NCBI RefSeq assembly: GCF_004138325.1
Contig: NZ_SBLB01000001.1
Coordinates: 1-64,000, forward strand
Source of the DNA: Spirosoma sordidisoli
GTDB lineage: Bacteria; Bacteroidota; Bacteroidia; Cytophagales; Spirosomataceae
Length of the DNA stretch: 64,000 bases
Direction of reading: 5' to 3'
Numbering within the stretch: the stretch's first letter is position 1; the number at the start of each line of letters is the position of its first letter. Made by a program: the position numbers and the translations under genes. Positions 1-9,583 of the stretch are shown here, one piece after another. The notes beneath the pieces are model-generated. The model had not been told where the DNA came from. It saw nothing but the letters and a program-made list of their open reading frames with translations, and ran no database searches.

Positions 1-18
1 TTTTTTTGTGAGCATGTC

Positions 19-99
19 GTTGACATAAAAAGACCTCCTTTCTGGCTTTGGCGTTGTGGTGATGCTCAAAGCTAAGAAAGGAGGTTCCTTTTTGTCAAC
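19..99. terminator. Large imperfect inverted repeat, probable bidirectional terminator
   Basis: Nested arms pair over about 28 bases: GTTGAC 19-24 with GTCAAC 94-99, AAAAAG 27-32 with CTTTTT 88-93, CCTCCTTTCT 34-43 with AGAAAGGAGG 75-84, and GCTTTG 45-50 with CAAAGC 67-72. Read on either strand, the GC core is followed by a T run, as in an intrinsic terminator. It lies just downstream of the minus-strand HMG-CoA reductase gene, so ending that transcript is the simplest role. The length of pairing beyond the T run is more than a terminator needs. Confidence 0.6.
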
Positions 100-127
100 T
101 CCCTAAAATTCGGGATGACTCATGTTT

Positions 128-1691
128 TTAGGCCCGCGTGGCGTCATGACTCGATACCCAGTCGAGGGAGGAGATAGCCGAAGCCAGTGAAATCTCCCCG
201 GCAGCGACTACCCCGGCCATGATCTCGGCCAGTTTGTTGGCTTTCCCTTCGCCATAGCAGTCCATCAGCTCCAGACACTCCCGCTGCGTAGGTAGCCCCG
301 TACCACCACCAACGGTCCCCACGATCAGCGACGGCAGGGTGACAGACCCGTACAGATCACCCTCGGGGGTTAATTCGGAATAGGTTATGGCCGCCGATGA
401 TTCGGCCAGGCAGGCAACATCCTGGCCGGTCGCGATGAACAGGGCAGCCAGTCCGTTTACCGAATGCAGGCCGTTGTTGTTCGTTCCGGCCAGGCGGGCC
501 CCTACGTCACCAAGCCGGGCGTGCCGCAGCAGTTGCTCAGGTTCGACCTGGAGTTCCTGAATAAGCAGATCGCGCGGGATGCGAATTTCGGCCGTGACGC
601 GCTTGCCGCGGGTGCGCAGCATGTTCAGCTGCGACGGCTTTTTGTCAGTAGCCATATTCGATTCGAGGAAAAAGTGCTCGATGGCCGCAGCCGCCGGGTA
701 GGTCTGTAGAATGTAGTTGCAGGCAGCCAGCGTTGCTTTACTGACCATGTTCTGCCCAGCCGCATCACCTGTCGTATAGCCAAAACGCAGGAACGCAAAC
801 CGGCCGTTCAGGTAGGCGTCTACGTAGGTGAGCCGGGCAAACCGCGAGGTCGTTTCGGCTTCGGCAGCAATATCACGCTCCCGAGCCTCGACCCACCGAA
901 CGAACGAGCGGGCCTGACGCGCATCGGCAAACTGAAAAACCGGGGCGCGCTGCATGGCCTCATCCTGAATGGTACACAACACGCCCCCACTACCGTTGAT
1001 GAGCTTGATACCCCGGTTATAGCTCGCCACCAGCGTTCCTTCGGTAGTAGCCAGCGGAATCAGAAAGTCACCCTGCGCGTGCTCGCCGTTAACCCGTAAC
1101 GGACCGGCCAGCCCGATCGGCACCTGCGCCACGCCTACAAAGTTTTCGCACTTTCCCCGCACGGCAGACGGCTCAAACGAGGGCTGTATGACGTGTTGCG
1201 GATTCGTTTGGGTGAAATCGCGCAGAAATTGCTGCCGCTCCGCAACCGCCTGCGGGTTGTAATCATCGACCACATGACGGGGAATACCGGGTTGGGGCCG
1301 TTGCATGGCCTCGGGCGCTTCGGTTTGCAGGCTGTCTTCTACGGTTAGGGTTATCTTGCCAAAGGGCTGCGTGTTGAGGGTAATCTCGAGCGTATGCTGA
1401 CCGGGTTCGAGCGGGGGCGCGATGGCCCGTACACGAACTGACCGCCGGAGCGGAAACGCGAGTGGCGTTGCCGCTGAAATAGCGTCTACCAGCACTTCTT
1501 CTCCTCCATCGGTCTCGAGCAGGAACGCGCTGGCCGGGTAATCACGTCCGTTTATTCTGGCCCGTTCGAGTCCCGTAAACTGGGCATCCGACAGCCTGTT
1601 TTTCAGAATAAAGGTGAACCCTGTGGCCGTATTACGCAAACTCTTACGGGTATACAACTGCTTCAGCAGCACATTGGGCAGGAAACGAAAC

Positions 1692-1693
<2 letters not shown>
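128..1693 (-). CDS. Hydroxymethylglutaryl-CoA reductase with extra N-terminal region
   Basis: 521 residues. From about residue 140 on it is a class I-like HMG-CoA reductase, which reduces HMG-CoA to mevalonate with NAD(P)H. Visible landmarks are ENFVG and the PIGLAGP block (183-198), catalytic Glu218 in ATTEG, the cofactor motif GDAAGQNM (309-316), Lys351/352 in TDKKPS, Asp425 in GQD, GTVGGGTGLPTQ (459-470) and the C-terminal catalytic His516. The first 130 or so residues are not part of the usual catalytic core; they look beta-rich and I do not recognise them. No other mevalonate-pathway gene is in the window. The ATG at 1691-1693 sits at the edge of a 7-base tandem repeat, so no normal leader or ribosome site is visible. 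Confidence 0.9.
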
Positions 1694-1777
<84 letters not shown>

Positions 1778-1845
1778 TTATACATTTTTTATCATTCATT
1801 ATCCATTAAAAAAACCCTCGTTCGCCGGATTGGTTTATTCCCCGT

Positions 1846-2592
1846 ATGCGTACAGTGTCGATCATCATTCCAACCCTTAACGAAGAAAACGCGCTTCCCC
1901 GGACGTTGCGGCTCTTACAACGACTATGTCCAGAACCGCTCGAAATTATCATCGTTGACGGTGGCAGCACCGACCGGACCATTCAGCTGGCGGAGGCTAC
2001 CAGTCCCTGTTTTCGATCGATGCGCATTGTTCACGCCAAACTCCCGGGCCGCGCCAGCCAGATGAATGCGGGAGCGGCCAAAGCAACTGGGGATATTTTG
2101 TGCTTTCTACACGCCGATACGGCCCTGCCCGATGATGCACTCCAGGTTATTCGGCAAACATTGGCCGACGCCGATACGGTAGCCGGTGGGTTTATTTCCA
2201 TCATGCGGGGGGCGCATACAACCCGCTGGCTGACGTCCTTCCATAACTACATCAAGACCTATTACGCCCCGCTGCTCTTCAGGCCCCGCCTGTTCTTTCG
2301 GGGGGCACGCCTGCTCTTTGGCGATCAGGTTATATTCTGCCGACGGGATCAGTTTATGACCGTTGGCGGCTATACGGCCAGCATGCCCATTATGGAAGAA
2401 GCGGATTTGTTGCTGAAGCTGGTTCCCTACGGCCGGGTGCGCCAGGTGAATCGGCTGGTTGAGTCGTCGGACCGTCGAGTCGCCCGGTGGGGCTTCTGGA
2501 AGGCCAATGGTATCTATCTGGCTATCGGCTTTTTATGGGGACTGGGCTACTCACCCAACAAGTTAAAGCGGTGGTTCGCGGATATTCGATAA
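1846..2592 (+). CDS. Family 2 glycosyltransferase, TIGR04283-like
   Basis: 248 residues. The N-terminus VSIIIPTLNEE, then IIIVDGGSTD and the FLHADT block (the DXD position), give a GT-A fold nucleotide-sugar transferase. The overall layout, with GARLLFGDQVIFCRR and PIMEEADLL, fits the short TIGR04283 group often found next to radical-SAM/selenodomain genes. No such partner is present here. A hydrophobic stretch near the C-terminus (ANGIYLAIGFLWGLGYS) may bind the membrane. The stop is only 28 bases before the ATG of the quinoprotein gene, so the two are probably co-transcribed. The acceptor is unknown. Confidence 0.85.
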   Translation: MRTVSIIIPTLNEENALPRTLRLLQRLCPEPLEIIIVDGGSTDRTIQLAEATSPCFRSMRIVHAKLPGRASQMNAGAAKATGDILCFLHADTALPDDALQVIRQTLADADTVAGGFISIMRGAHTTRWLTSFHNYIKTYYAPLLFRPRLFFRGARLLFGDQVIFCRRDQFMTVGGYTASMPIMEEADLLLKLVPYGRVRQVNRLVESSDRRVARWGFWKANGIYLAIGFLWGLGYSPNKLKRWFADIR

Positions 2593-2620
2593 ATTGGCGG
2601 ACTATTCCTGTAACCGCTTT

Positions 2621-4759
2621 ATGAAACGCCTTCTTCTTCCGATTGCAGCCGGCGCCGTGCTGGCCCTGGGATGGGCACAGTTCACCCGGAACCCTACCGA
2701 TACCAAACCCAATGATTACACCAACTGGGACGAATACCTGGGCGGCCCGGATCGTAGCCACTATTCGGCACTGACCCAGATCGGCCCGCAGAACGTCAGC
2801 CAGTTGAAAGTAGCCTGGACGTACTCGACACCCGACAGTGGTCAGATTCAAACCAACCCTATTATTGTCGACGGCGTTCTATACGGCGTAACACCTACCG
2901 TACAGGCCTTTGCGCTGGATGCTACGACCGGCAAAGAACTCTGGAAATTTGGCGATCCCCTCAAAGTATGGCACAGCACCAGCCGGGGGGTCGTGTACTG
3001 GCAATCTTCCGACAAAACCGGCGAACCGGATAAACGAATCCTCTACACCGTCGGGCCAAAGCTGTATGCGCTGGATGCCCGAACCGGCAAACCGATCCCG
3101 AGTTTCGGCGATAACGGAACCGCCGACCTGCACGCGGGTCTGGGCGAGCAGGCCCGTGACAAGTTCATTATTTCGAACACCCCCGGCACCCTGTTCGAAG
3201 ACCTGATTATCATGCCCACGCGGGTCTCGGAAGGCCCCGACGCGGCACCGGGCTACATTCAGGCCTTCAACGTGCGGACGGGTCGGCTGGCCTGGGTCTT
3301 TCGCACCATTCCCAATCCCGGCGAATACGGGTACGAAACCTGGCCCAAAGAAGCATACCGCAATATCGACGTTGGCGGGGCCAACAACTGGTCGGGAATG
3401 GCTATTGACCGACCGCGCGGCCTGCTCTACGTCCCTACCGGCTCAGCCTCGTATGATTTCTACGGCGGCAATCGCAAAGGCCAGAACCTGTTTGCCAACT
3501 GCCTGCTGGCCCTCGACGCCCGAACCGGTAAGCGACGCTGGCATTTTCAGGCTGTACACCATGACCTTTGGGATCGCGACTTTCCGGCCCCACCCAACCT
3601 GCTTACGGTTACGCAGAATGGCAAAAAGATCGACGCCGTGGCTCAGGTCACCAAGTCGGGCCACGTGTTCGTCTTCGACCGGGTAACCGGAAAACCGCTT
3701 TTCCCGATTCGGGAGACTCCCGTGCCCAAGTCAGACCTGCCCGGTGAAGTCACCTGGCCTACGCAGCCTGTTCCGCAGAAACCCGCGCCCTTTGCCCGGC
3801 AGCAGATGAGCGAAGCCGACATCAACCCTTACTCCGCCGACCGTGATTCGTTGCTGCGTGTGTTCCGTAACGTGGGGCGCCGGCCATTCGAACCCATCAG
3901 CAAACGAGGTAGTCTGATGTTTCCGGGCACCGACGGGGGAGCCGAATGGGGGGGTGCAGCGGCTGATCCGGATGGCATCCTGTACGTGAACGCGAACGAT
4001 ATACCCTGGATTTTTACGATGATCGATGCGCCCAAGAGCGACGAGCTGGCGCATCTCAGTCCCGGGCAACGGATCTACACCCAGAACTGCATTAGCTGCC
4101 ACGGCCCCGAGCGCAAAGGCAACGCCCGCAGCGGCTACCCCTCCCTGGTCGATATTAGCCAGCGACGCGACCGGCCTTATGTGAACCAGATTATCAGCAA
4201 TGGCAAAGGCATGATGCCCGGCTTTACAGCCCTGTCGGCGGCCGATCGGCAGGCGTTGGTATCATTCCTGTTTGGCGATGAAAAGCAGGAAGTAGCCGGC
4301 GGGTCGCCCTATCCGGCCAAAGTCAAAGAGCCGTATTTGCCCTACAAGGTGACGGGGTACATCAAATTTCAGGATAGCAAAGGGCTGCCAGCCATTGCGC
4401 CACCCTGGGGTACGCTGAACGCCATCAATTTAAACACCGGCGAATACCTCTGGAAGATACCCCTCGGCCAGGAGCCGGCCTTAGCCGGCAAAGCAACCCA
4501 AACGGGTACCGAAAACTACGGCGGTCCGGTGGTCACAGCCAGCGGCCTGCTTTTCATTGCCGCCACGAAAGATGAGAAATTCCGGGCTTTCGACAAGAAG
4601 ACCGGCAAGCTGCTTTGGGAAACCACATTACCGGCAGCCGGTTTTGCTACCCCAGCTACTTATCAGGTCAACGGCAGACAGTACGTAGTCATTGCCTGCG
4701 GAGGGGCCAAGCTCGGCGCCAAAAAAGGCAATCAGTATGTGGCCTATGCCTTACCCTAA
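2621..4759 (+). CDS. PQQ-dependent dehydrogenase with embedded cytochrome c domain
   Basis: About 712 residues from the ATG at 2621. I chose this over the upstream TTG at 2594 because MKRLLLPIAAGAVLALGWA is a signal peptide at the very N-terminus. Mature protein: an eight-bladed quinoprotein beta-propeller with blade repeats such as ALDATTGKELW, ALDARTGKP and FDKKTGKLLW, opening with NWDEYLGGPDRSHYS. A haem c motif CISCH lies near residue 490 and its mono-haem domain runs to about 570, after which the last blades complete the propeller. This is the periplasmic type that oxidises a sugar or alcohol and passes electrons through its own haem. The substrate cannot be told from sequence. PQQ synthesis genes are not in the window. 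Confidence 0.9.
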   Translation: MKRLLLPIAAGAVLALGWAQFTRNPTDTKPNDYTNWDEYLGGPDRSHYSALTQIGPQNVSQLKVAWTYSTPDSGQIQTNPIIVDGVLYGVTPTVQAFALDATTGKELWKFGDPLKVWHSTSRGVVYWQSSDKTGEPDKRILYTVGPKLYALDARTGKPIPSFGDNGTADLHAGLGEQARDKFIISNTPGTLFEDLIIMPTRVSEGPDAAPGYIQAFNVRTGRLAWVFRTIPNPGEYGYETWPKEAYRNIDVGGANNWSGMAIDRPRGLLYVPTGSASYDFYGGNRKGQNLFANCLLALDARTGKRRWHFQAVHHDLWDRDFPAPPNLLTVTQNGKKIDAVAQVTKSGHVFVFDRVTGKPLFPIRETPVPKSDLPGEVTWPTQPVPQKPAPFARQQMSEADINPYSADRDSLLRVFRNVGRRPFEPISKRGSLMFPGTDGGAEWGGAAADPDGILYVNANDIPWIFTMIDAPKSDELAHLSPGQRIYTQNCISCHGPERKGNARSGYPSLVDISQRRDRPYVNQIISNGKGMMPGFTALSAADRQALVSFLFGDEKQEVAGGSPYPAKVKEPYLPYKVTGYIKFQDSKGLPAIAPPWGTLNAINLNTGEYLWKIPLGQEPALAGKATQTGTENYGGPVVTASGLLFIAATKDEKFRAFDKKTGKLLWETTLPAAGFATPATYQVNGRQYVVIACGGAKLGAKKGNQYVAYALP

Positions 4760-4767
4760 ACAGTAAT

Positions 4768-4807
4768 GGGCGGGGCTCGGCTGGTGACTAGCTGGTCAGC
4801 CCCGCCC
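4768..4807 (+). terminator. GC-rich hairpin after the quinoprotein gene
   Basis: GGGCGGGGCT (4768-4777) pairs perfectly with AGCCCCGCCC (4798-4807), starting nine bases after the stop codon. There is no T run behind it, so it is either a weak intrinsic terminator or an mRNA 3' stabiliser. Confidence 0.5.
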
Positions 4808-4902
4808 CTGGCAGGCCCTGTTTCGGCGAGACTCGTACGGTAAGTTGTGGGGCTGTTTTGCGAGAAAGTCCTTAGTTTGTCCCAAAATTCTCAAACTACG
4901 AT

Positions 4903-6369
4903 ATGCGCCTTGTTTCGGCAATCTGCTGTATACTGTTCTCCGCTGTAGGGGTAACGGCCCAGCCGCTCCAGCTTCTCCCCGAAAATTCACACTATTTCCA
5001 GTATGACGGAAAACCCACCCTGCTGGTTGGATCGGGTGAACATTACGGCGCCGTCGTTAACCTGGATTTCGACTATAAGACTTATCTCGCCACGCTGGCA
5101 GCCGACGGCCTTAACAACACCCGGCTGTTTACGGGAGCTTATGTTGAAAAGCAGGGCGACTTTGGCATTCAGAAAAACACCCTGGCTCCCCGGTCGGGCC
5201 GACTGATTTTACCCTGGGCGCGTTCAGAACAGTCAGGGTACGCGCTGGGAGGGAATAAGTTTGACCTGAGCCGGTGGGATGAGGCTTATTTTGAGCGGCT
5301 TCGGGACTTTATAAGCCGGGCGCAGCAGCTGGGCATCATTGTCGAGGTAACCCTTTTCTCCTCATATTATGGTACCGGCTGGCCCTACAGTCCGTTCAAT
5401 CCGGCCAACAACATCAACCAGACCGATGCCATCCGCCCCCTTCAGGCCAACACCCTGCAGAACGGGAACCTGCTGAAATACCAGGAGCAGTACGTTCGGA
5501 AACTGGTCCGGGAACTTAACAGCTTCAGGAACCTCTACTATGAGATCCAGAACGAACCCTGGGCCGACCTAAAAGACACGGTGCTAACCCGCAACGAGTA
5601 CCACACCAGCCCGGATGGTAAACGCGACTGGCGAGCGACACTCGAAGTGAGCAGTCAGGCGTCGTTGCAGTGGCAACGGCGGGTAGCGTCATGGATTGTG
5701 AGCGAAGAAGAGAACCTGTTACAGAATCACCTGATCTCGCAGAATATCAGCAATTTTCGCTACCCCATTCTCGACCTCGACCCCAATGTTTCGATTTATA
5801 CGTTTCACTACGCGCTGCCCGAAGCCGTTACGGACAATTACGCCCTGAACCGGGTCATTGGCTTTAACGAAACGGGCTTTGCGGGACAGGCTGACCGGAC
5901 CTACCGGCGTCAGGCCTGGCGGTTTCTGATGGCGGGCGGGGGGCTGTTCAACCACCTCGATTATTCGTTCAGCGTAGGGGGCGAAATTGGTCAGGATACT
6001 ACCTACCGGCGCAGCACCACCCCCGGTGGCGGCAGCCCGGCCCTGCGCCGGCAACTCGGTGCCATGAAACGCTACCTGGACCGGTTCGATCTGACCCAAC
6101 TCAGCCCCGATCCAACCTTCGTCAAAGCGTCGCCGGGGGCGGTTACCCAGACGCTCAAAAATGGCAAAAACGGCTGGCTGATTTATGCCGAGCCGTTTTC
6201 GCCCAATTCATTCCTGCTGCAGGTGAACCTGCCCAAAGGTGACTATCATGCCGAGTGGGCCGACGCCGAAACGGGCCAGGTACTCAAGAGCGGATCGGCC
6301 GAGCCGAGTGGCTCACTGGCAGCTCCGCCGGGCACGCGCGACCTCATCCTGCGGATTATTAAGTTTTAA
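4903..6369 (+). CDS. Secreted TIM-barrel glycoside hydrolase-like protein
   Basis: 488 residues with a signal peptide (MRLVSAICCILFSAVGVTAQ). The core resembles clan A (beta/alpha)8 glycosidases: GLNNTRLF near residue 70, IIVEVTLFS near 145-152, then YYEIQNEPW with Glu218 in the acid/base position after strand 4, and IGFNETGF with Glu323 in the nucleophile position after strand 7. The last 90 residues look like a beta-sandwich of the kind often found at the end of these enzymes (GNWLIY-like and ADAETGQVL). It should cut a polysaccharide in the periplasm or at the surface. The exact family and substrate are not clear to me. Its end faces the SGNH hydrolase gene with an 11-base gap. Confidence 0.75.
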   Translation: MRLVSAICCILFSAVGVTAQPLQLLPENSHYFQYDGKPTLLVGSGEHYGAVVNLDFDYKTYLATLAADGLNNTRLFTGAYVEKQGDFGIQKNTLAPRSGRLILPWARSEQSGYALGGNKFDLSRWDEAYFERLRDFISRAQQLGIIVEVTLFSSYYGTGWPYSPFNPANNINQTDAIRPLQANTLQNGNLLKYQEQYVRKLVRELNSFRNLYYEIQNEPWADLKDTVLTRNEYHTSPDGKRDWRATLEVSSQASLQWQRRVASWIVSEEENLLQNHLISQNISNFRYPILDLDPNVSIYTFHYALPEAVTDNYALNRVIGFNETGFAGQADRTYRRQAWRFLMAGGGLFNHLDYSFSVGGEIGQDTTYRRSTTPGGGSPALRRQLGAMKRYLDRFDLTQLSPDPTFVKASPGAVTQTLKNGKNGWLIYAEPFSPNSFLLQVNLPKGDYHAEWADAETGQVLKSGSAEPSGSLAAPPGTRDLILRIIKF

Positions 6370-6380
6370 CGATCCACTGG

Positions 6381-7046
6381 CTATTTGACCTGGAGCAGAA
6401 CGGTCTTCATCTGATCGGCTACAAACTGATTGCCGGCTTCGTTGAGGTGGACCCGATCCGCCGTTAAGATGCCACGGTCTTTGTTTTCGGGGTTGTTTTT
6501 CAGGTTGTAGTCCTGGAATGCTTTCCGCAGATCAACCAGGGGCAGATTCTGCCGTTTGGCCAGATCGCGGATAAACTGGCTGTATTGGTTCAGGTCGCCG
6601 TCCTGCTGGTTGGTCATGTCGTTTTTTTCGCCGATAGCCGCTGGCGTGCACAGCACCACGCGCACGTTGGCGGCCTGAAACTTTTTCACTACGGCCTCGT
6701 AGAAGCGCACAAACTTATCGGGGTCGGTGCCAGTTCCCGAAGTCGCTTTGTGCCATACGTCGTTGACCCCTACCCAAATGACGACTACATCGGGTTGCTT
6801 GGCCAGCACGTCTTCGTCCATGCGAAGAAACAGGTCGTAGATCTTGTTACCGCCAATGCCGGCGCCAACCAACTCATACTGATCAGCCGGCACCATCGAT
6901 TTCAACCGATCAATGTACCCCCCTGGCTTTATTCCAGCCTGGGTAATTGAATCGCCAAAAAACACCACACGTTTGGGTTTGGCCGCAGTCATGGCCAGAA
7001 GTCCGACAAGCAGACCAAAAAATGAAAGGCGGAAGAAAGTTGTCAT
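6381..7046 (-). CDS. Secreted SGNH/GDSL hydrolase
   Basis: 221 residues with a signal peptide of about 22 residues. All four SGNH blocks are visible: GDS (nucleophile Ser33), GGN (oxyanion Gly66/Asn67), VGVND (Asn95) and DRVH with catalytic Asp197 and His200. Members are esterases acting on acetylated sugars, lipids or other esters. The PDVVVIWVGVNDVWH block is like those in carbohydrate esterases. It converges with the glycosidase-like gene, so a role in removing acyl groups from a glycan is possible but not shown. Confidence 0.88.
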   Translation of the reverse strand: MTTFFRLSFFGLLVGLLAMTAAKPKRVVFFGDSITQAGIKPGGYIDRLKSMVPADQYELVGAGIGGNKIYDLFLRMDEDVLAKQPDVVVIWVGVNDVWHKATSGTGTDPDKFVRFYEAVVKKFQAANVRVVLCTPAAIGEKNDMTNQQDGDLNQYSQFIRDLAKRQNLPLVDLRKAFQDYNLKNNPENKDRGILTADRVHLNEAGNQFVADQMKTVLLQVK

Positions 7047-7258
7047 GCTGACTAAAGCTCATCGCCCCAGTTCATTACCCGTAACAGCCTCTTCCACCCT
7101 CTACATTTTCTGTAATCATCTTCTGCTAAGACCTGACTTCATTCACCTGGCTATCGTCCGCGTTTTTGCCTTCCTGCCAGCTAAGGCATCCGAAAATACG
7201 GGAAGCGACGCTGCTCAATTAAACTGTTTAACCCGATCGCTGACCTGACCCAATAGCA

Positions 7259-7292
7259 GAAGGGCCAGACCGAAGCTACGATCTGGCCCTTC
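7259..7292 (-). terminator. Hairpin downstream of the Hsp20 gene
   Basis: GAAGGGCCAGA (7259-7269) pairs with TCTGGCCCTTC (7282-7292), a perfect 11-bp stem 19 bases beyond the stop of the minus-strand Hsp20 gene. No long T run follows. The rest of the 7047-7310 spacer shows nothing I recognise. Confidence 0.55.
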
Positions 7293-7310
7293 GCGGGACT
7301 GCTTAGCGCA

Positions 7311-7757
7311 TTACCCTACTGTAATCGTCTGGGCGGGCTGGTTCGTTTCCGGATTTTTAGGCAGCGTCACCTTCAGGATACCATCGGCATACGATGCCGA
7401 AATGGCCTCTGTCAGCACCTTGCCATTTAATCGGAATAACCGTTCGAAAGCGCCCTGTCGGTACTCTTGGTAGGTATAACCAGATTCGGCATTGTCAGCA
7501 CCGGTACCAGGATAGCTGATCTGCAATACATCCTCTTTCACCGTCAGCGCAACGGTCTCTTTTTTCAGACCGGCCGCGTAGAGCGAAATAACGAACGCGT
7601 CGTCGGTTTCTTCGATGTTGACCGGCGGCTGACTGCTGCCCGGCCGCCAGCCAAAGCCACTGAACCGACCCCGGCCCCAGGCTTCGTTAAATTTACTGCG
7701 GCCCCAGCCTCCGCAACGGCCTTTGTAGTCTGACTGAAATGCGTGTTTATGATACAT
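7311..7757 (-). CDS. Small heat-shock protein, Hsp20/alpha-crystallin family
   Basis: 148 residues. After a Gly/Trp/Arg-rich N-terminus (1-45), the alpha-crystallin domain runs from PVNIEETDDAFVISLYAAGLKKE to the signature GILKVTLPK near the C-terminus. The tail NQPAQTITV holds the usual hydrophobic docking motif. It should be an ATP-independent chaperone that forms oligomers and holds unfolding proteins. Length and motif order are normal. It is transcribed with its own spacer on each side. Confidence 0.92.
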   Translation of the reverse strand: MYHKHAFQSDYKGRCGGWGRSKFNEAWGRGRFSGFGWRPGSSQPPVNIEETDDAFVISLYAAGLKKETVALTVKEDVLQISYPGTGADNAESGYTYQEYRQGAFERLFRLNGKVLTEAISASYADGILKVTLPKNPETNQPAQTITVG

Positions 7758-7808
7758 GGTTGTGTGTTTTAGTCTTGTGTTTACACTGTACTATCGGCAA
7801 TGGTCCGA

Positions 7809-8069
7809 TTAGTGAATCGGGATTACCCGGTCATACGTGACCCGGCTCATGGGTGAGCGATAGGCTGGATTATCGATGGATATGATAGTGGGTGAATGCC
7901 AGCCCACCCGCTCGGTCGAATGGGTAAACTGACTCGCTAGTAAGCCGCCTACTACCCGTACCACCAGGAAAGCAGCCGCAGCTACCAGCAGGAGCTTAAT
8001 CAGAAGAGATAGTAAAAAAAGGGCCATCCCGGCCAACAGGACTACGCCCGCTACTCGCCAAATTCTCAT
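7809..8069 (-). CDS. Small membrane protein of unknown function
   Basis: 86 residues from the ATG at 8067-8069 (MRIWRVAGVV). An in-frame extension to 8153 is possible, but it is polar and would place a hydrophobic helix in mid-protein. A long hydrophobic region (about residues 6-42, Leu/Val/Ala-rich) forms one or two membrane helices, followed by a polar tail with SPTIISIDNPAYRSP. No family recognised. It sits between the Hsp20 gene and the permease gene on the same strand. Confidence 0.6.
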   Translation of the reverse strand: MRIWRVAGVVLLAGMALFLLSLLIKLLLVAAAAFLVVRVVGGLLASQFTHSTERVGWHSPTIISIDNPAYRSPMSRVTYDRVIPIH

Positions 8070-8236
8070 GTCGTTGTCTGATTTAGTGATTTGTTCAGAG
8101 CAACCGGACACGGCTGGCTTACGGTACCGACTGGATCGGGCTGTTTTGCTCAATCCGGCCCAGGCTGCTCTACAGGGGTAGTCGCAGCGGGGGCATTTAT
8201 ATTGTAGGGAGAAACAACTTTTTTTCTAACGACCGC

Positions 8237-9568
8237 TTATACCACCAGGTTAAGCGCCAGAACGCCGAGCAGGCCGATGATCGAAACCAGCGACTCCATG
8301 ACACTCCAGGTGCGAAGGGTATCGTTGATGCTAAGGTTAAAATACTCTTTGAAGAGCCAGAAACCCGGGTCGTTGATGTGTGACAGCATCAGGCTTCCTG
8401 ACCCGATCGCCAACACCATCAGCTCAGGATTGACGTGCTGCGACTGAATCAGGGGCAGAATAATGCCGACCGTTGTCAGACCCGCTACCGTGGCCGACCC
8501 CACACAAACGCGAATTACGGCCGCCATACCCCAGCCCAGCAGCAACGGCGACATATTGACCCCAGCCAGCTGGGCACCGATGTACAGGCTTGTACCGGAG
8601 TCGTTGAAAATCTGCTTCAGCGCCCCCGCTCCGGCAATGACCAGCAATATGGGCGATGCCGCCTTAATGGCTTCTTCTAGGTCTTTCATGACCGCTTTCA
8701 TGGTGGGTCGCTTACCCGTTTCGTCGGGCCGGAGCCCCAGCGCGTAGACCGCCACCAGAACCGAAACCAGCATACCCACGTAGGGCTCGGCCATCAGCGC
8801 CACGATGCCGTGCAGCACCGTTCCTTCGGTAAGCATCCCTTTGAGCGGCCCGAAAAGCGTTAGTATCACGACCGGCAGCAGGGCCACAAAAAAGCTGATG
8901 CCGGCCCCAGGCAGGTTGGTAACGGGGACTTCCCGAATGTTGAACAGCTCCCGATCGGGTTTGGGTTGAAAACGACCCAGGGTTTTGCCGAAAATAGGCC
9001 CCGCAATAACGATAGCGGGCGTTGCCACGATAATTCCGTAGAGTAGGGTACGGCCAATATTGGCGTTTAGCTGACCCGCAATAGCCGCCGGTGAGGGGTG
9101 TGGAGGCAGGTAACCATGCGCCACTGACAGCGCCGACAGCATTGGTATGGCCACCGTCAGCAAGGGCAGCCCCGACGAAGCCGCAATGGTAAAGATCAGC
9201 GGAACGACAATGATAAAGCCGGCATTGTAAAACAACGGAATGCCGATGATAAAGCCCGCCAGCGCCAGCCCCCAGCGGATGTTTTTTATGCCGAACCAGC
9301 CAATCAGTACATTGGTAATGCGCCGTGCCGCTCCGCTTTCGGCCACCAGACGCCCCAGCATAGCCCCGAAACCAATGATCAGAACCAGGTCGCCCAGGGT
9401 GCTGCCGATGCCGGTCTGTATCGATTTGCCCACGGCCGTAATACTCATCCCCGACGCCAGCCCTATACCCAATGAAACCAGAACGAAGGAAATGAACGTA
9501 TCGAGGTTAACAACGGCAATCAGGAAAACAAGGGCCAGAATACCGATAAATGTTAGAAGCAGGGGCAT
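8237..9568 (-). CDS. Gluconate:H+ symporter family permease (GntP)
   Basis: 443 residues, almost entirely hydrophobic, with about 12-14 membrane helices. Typical GntP features are LGDLVLIIGFGAMLGRLVAESGAA in the N-terminal half, the IPLFYNAGFIIVVPL block, LSVAHGYLPPHPSP and, near the end, SGSLMLSHINDPGFWLFKEY. It imports gluconate or a related sugar acid with protons across the inner membrane. It starts 15 bases after the mcrC stop, so it is probably on the same transcript. No gluconate kinase or dehydratase gene is adjacent. Confidence 0.9.
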   Translation of the reverse strand: MPLLLTFIGILALVFLIAVVNLDTFISFVLVSLGIGLASGMSITAVGKSIQTGIGSTLGDLVLIIGFGAMLGRLVAESGAARRITNVLIGWFGIKNIRWGLALAGFIIGIPLFYNAGFIIVVPLIFTIAASSGLPLLTVAIPMLSALSVAHGYLPPHPSPAAIAGQLNANIGRTLLYGIIVATPAIVIAGPIFGKTLGRFQPKPDRELFNIREVPVTNLPGAGISFFVALLPVVILTLFGPLKGMLTEGTVLHGIVALMAEPYVGMLVSVLVAVYALGLRPDETGKRPTMKAVMKDLEEAIKAASPILLVIAGAGALKQIFNDSGTSLYIGAQLAGVNMSPLLLGWGMAAVIRVCVGSATVAGLTTVGIILPLIQSQHVNPELMVLAIGSGSLMLSHINDPGFWLFKEYFNLSINDTLRTWSVMESLVSIIGLLGVLALNLVV

Positions 9569-9583
9569 GAGCGGCAGGTTTTG

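Noticed and set aside
33-43. Remnant of a 16S rRNA 3' end
   Set aside because: Only about 11 bases match, and the match is explained by a terminator-like stem. No other rRNA sequence is next to it.
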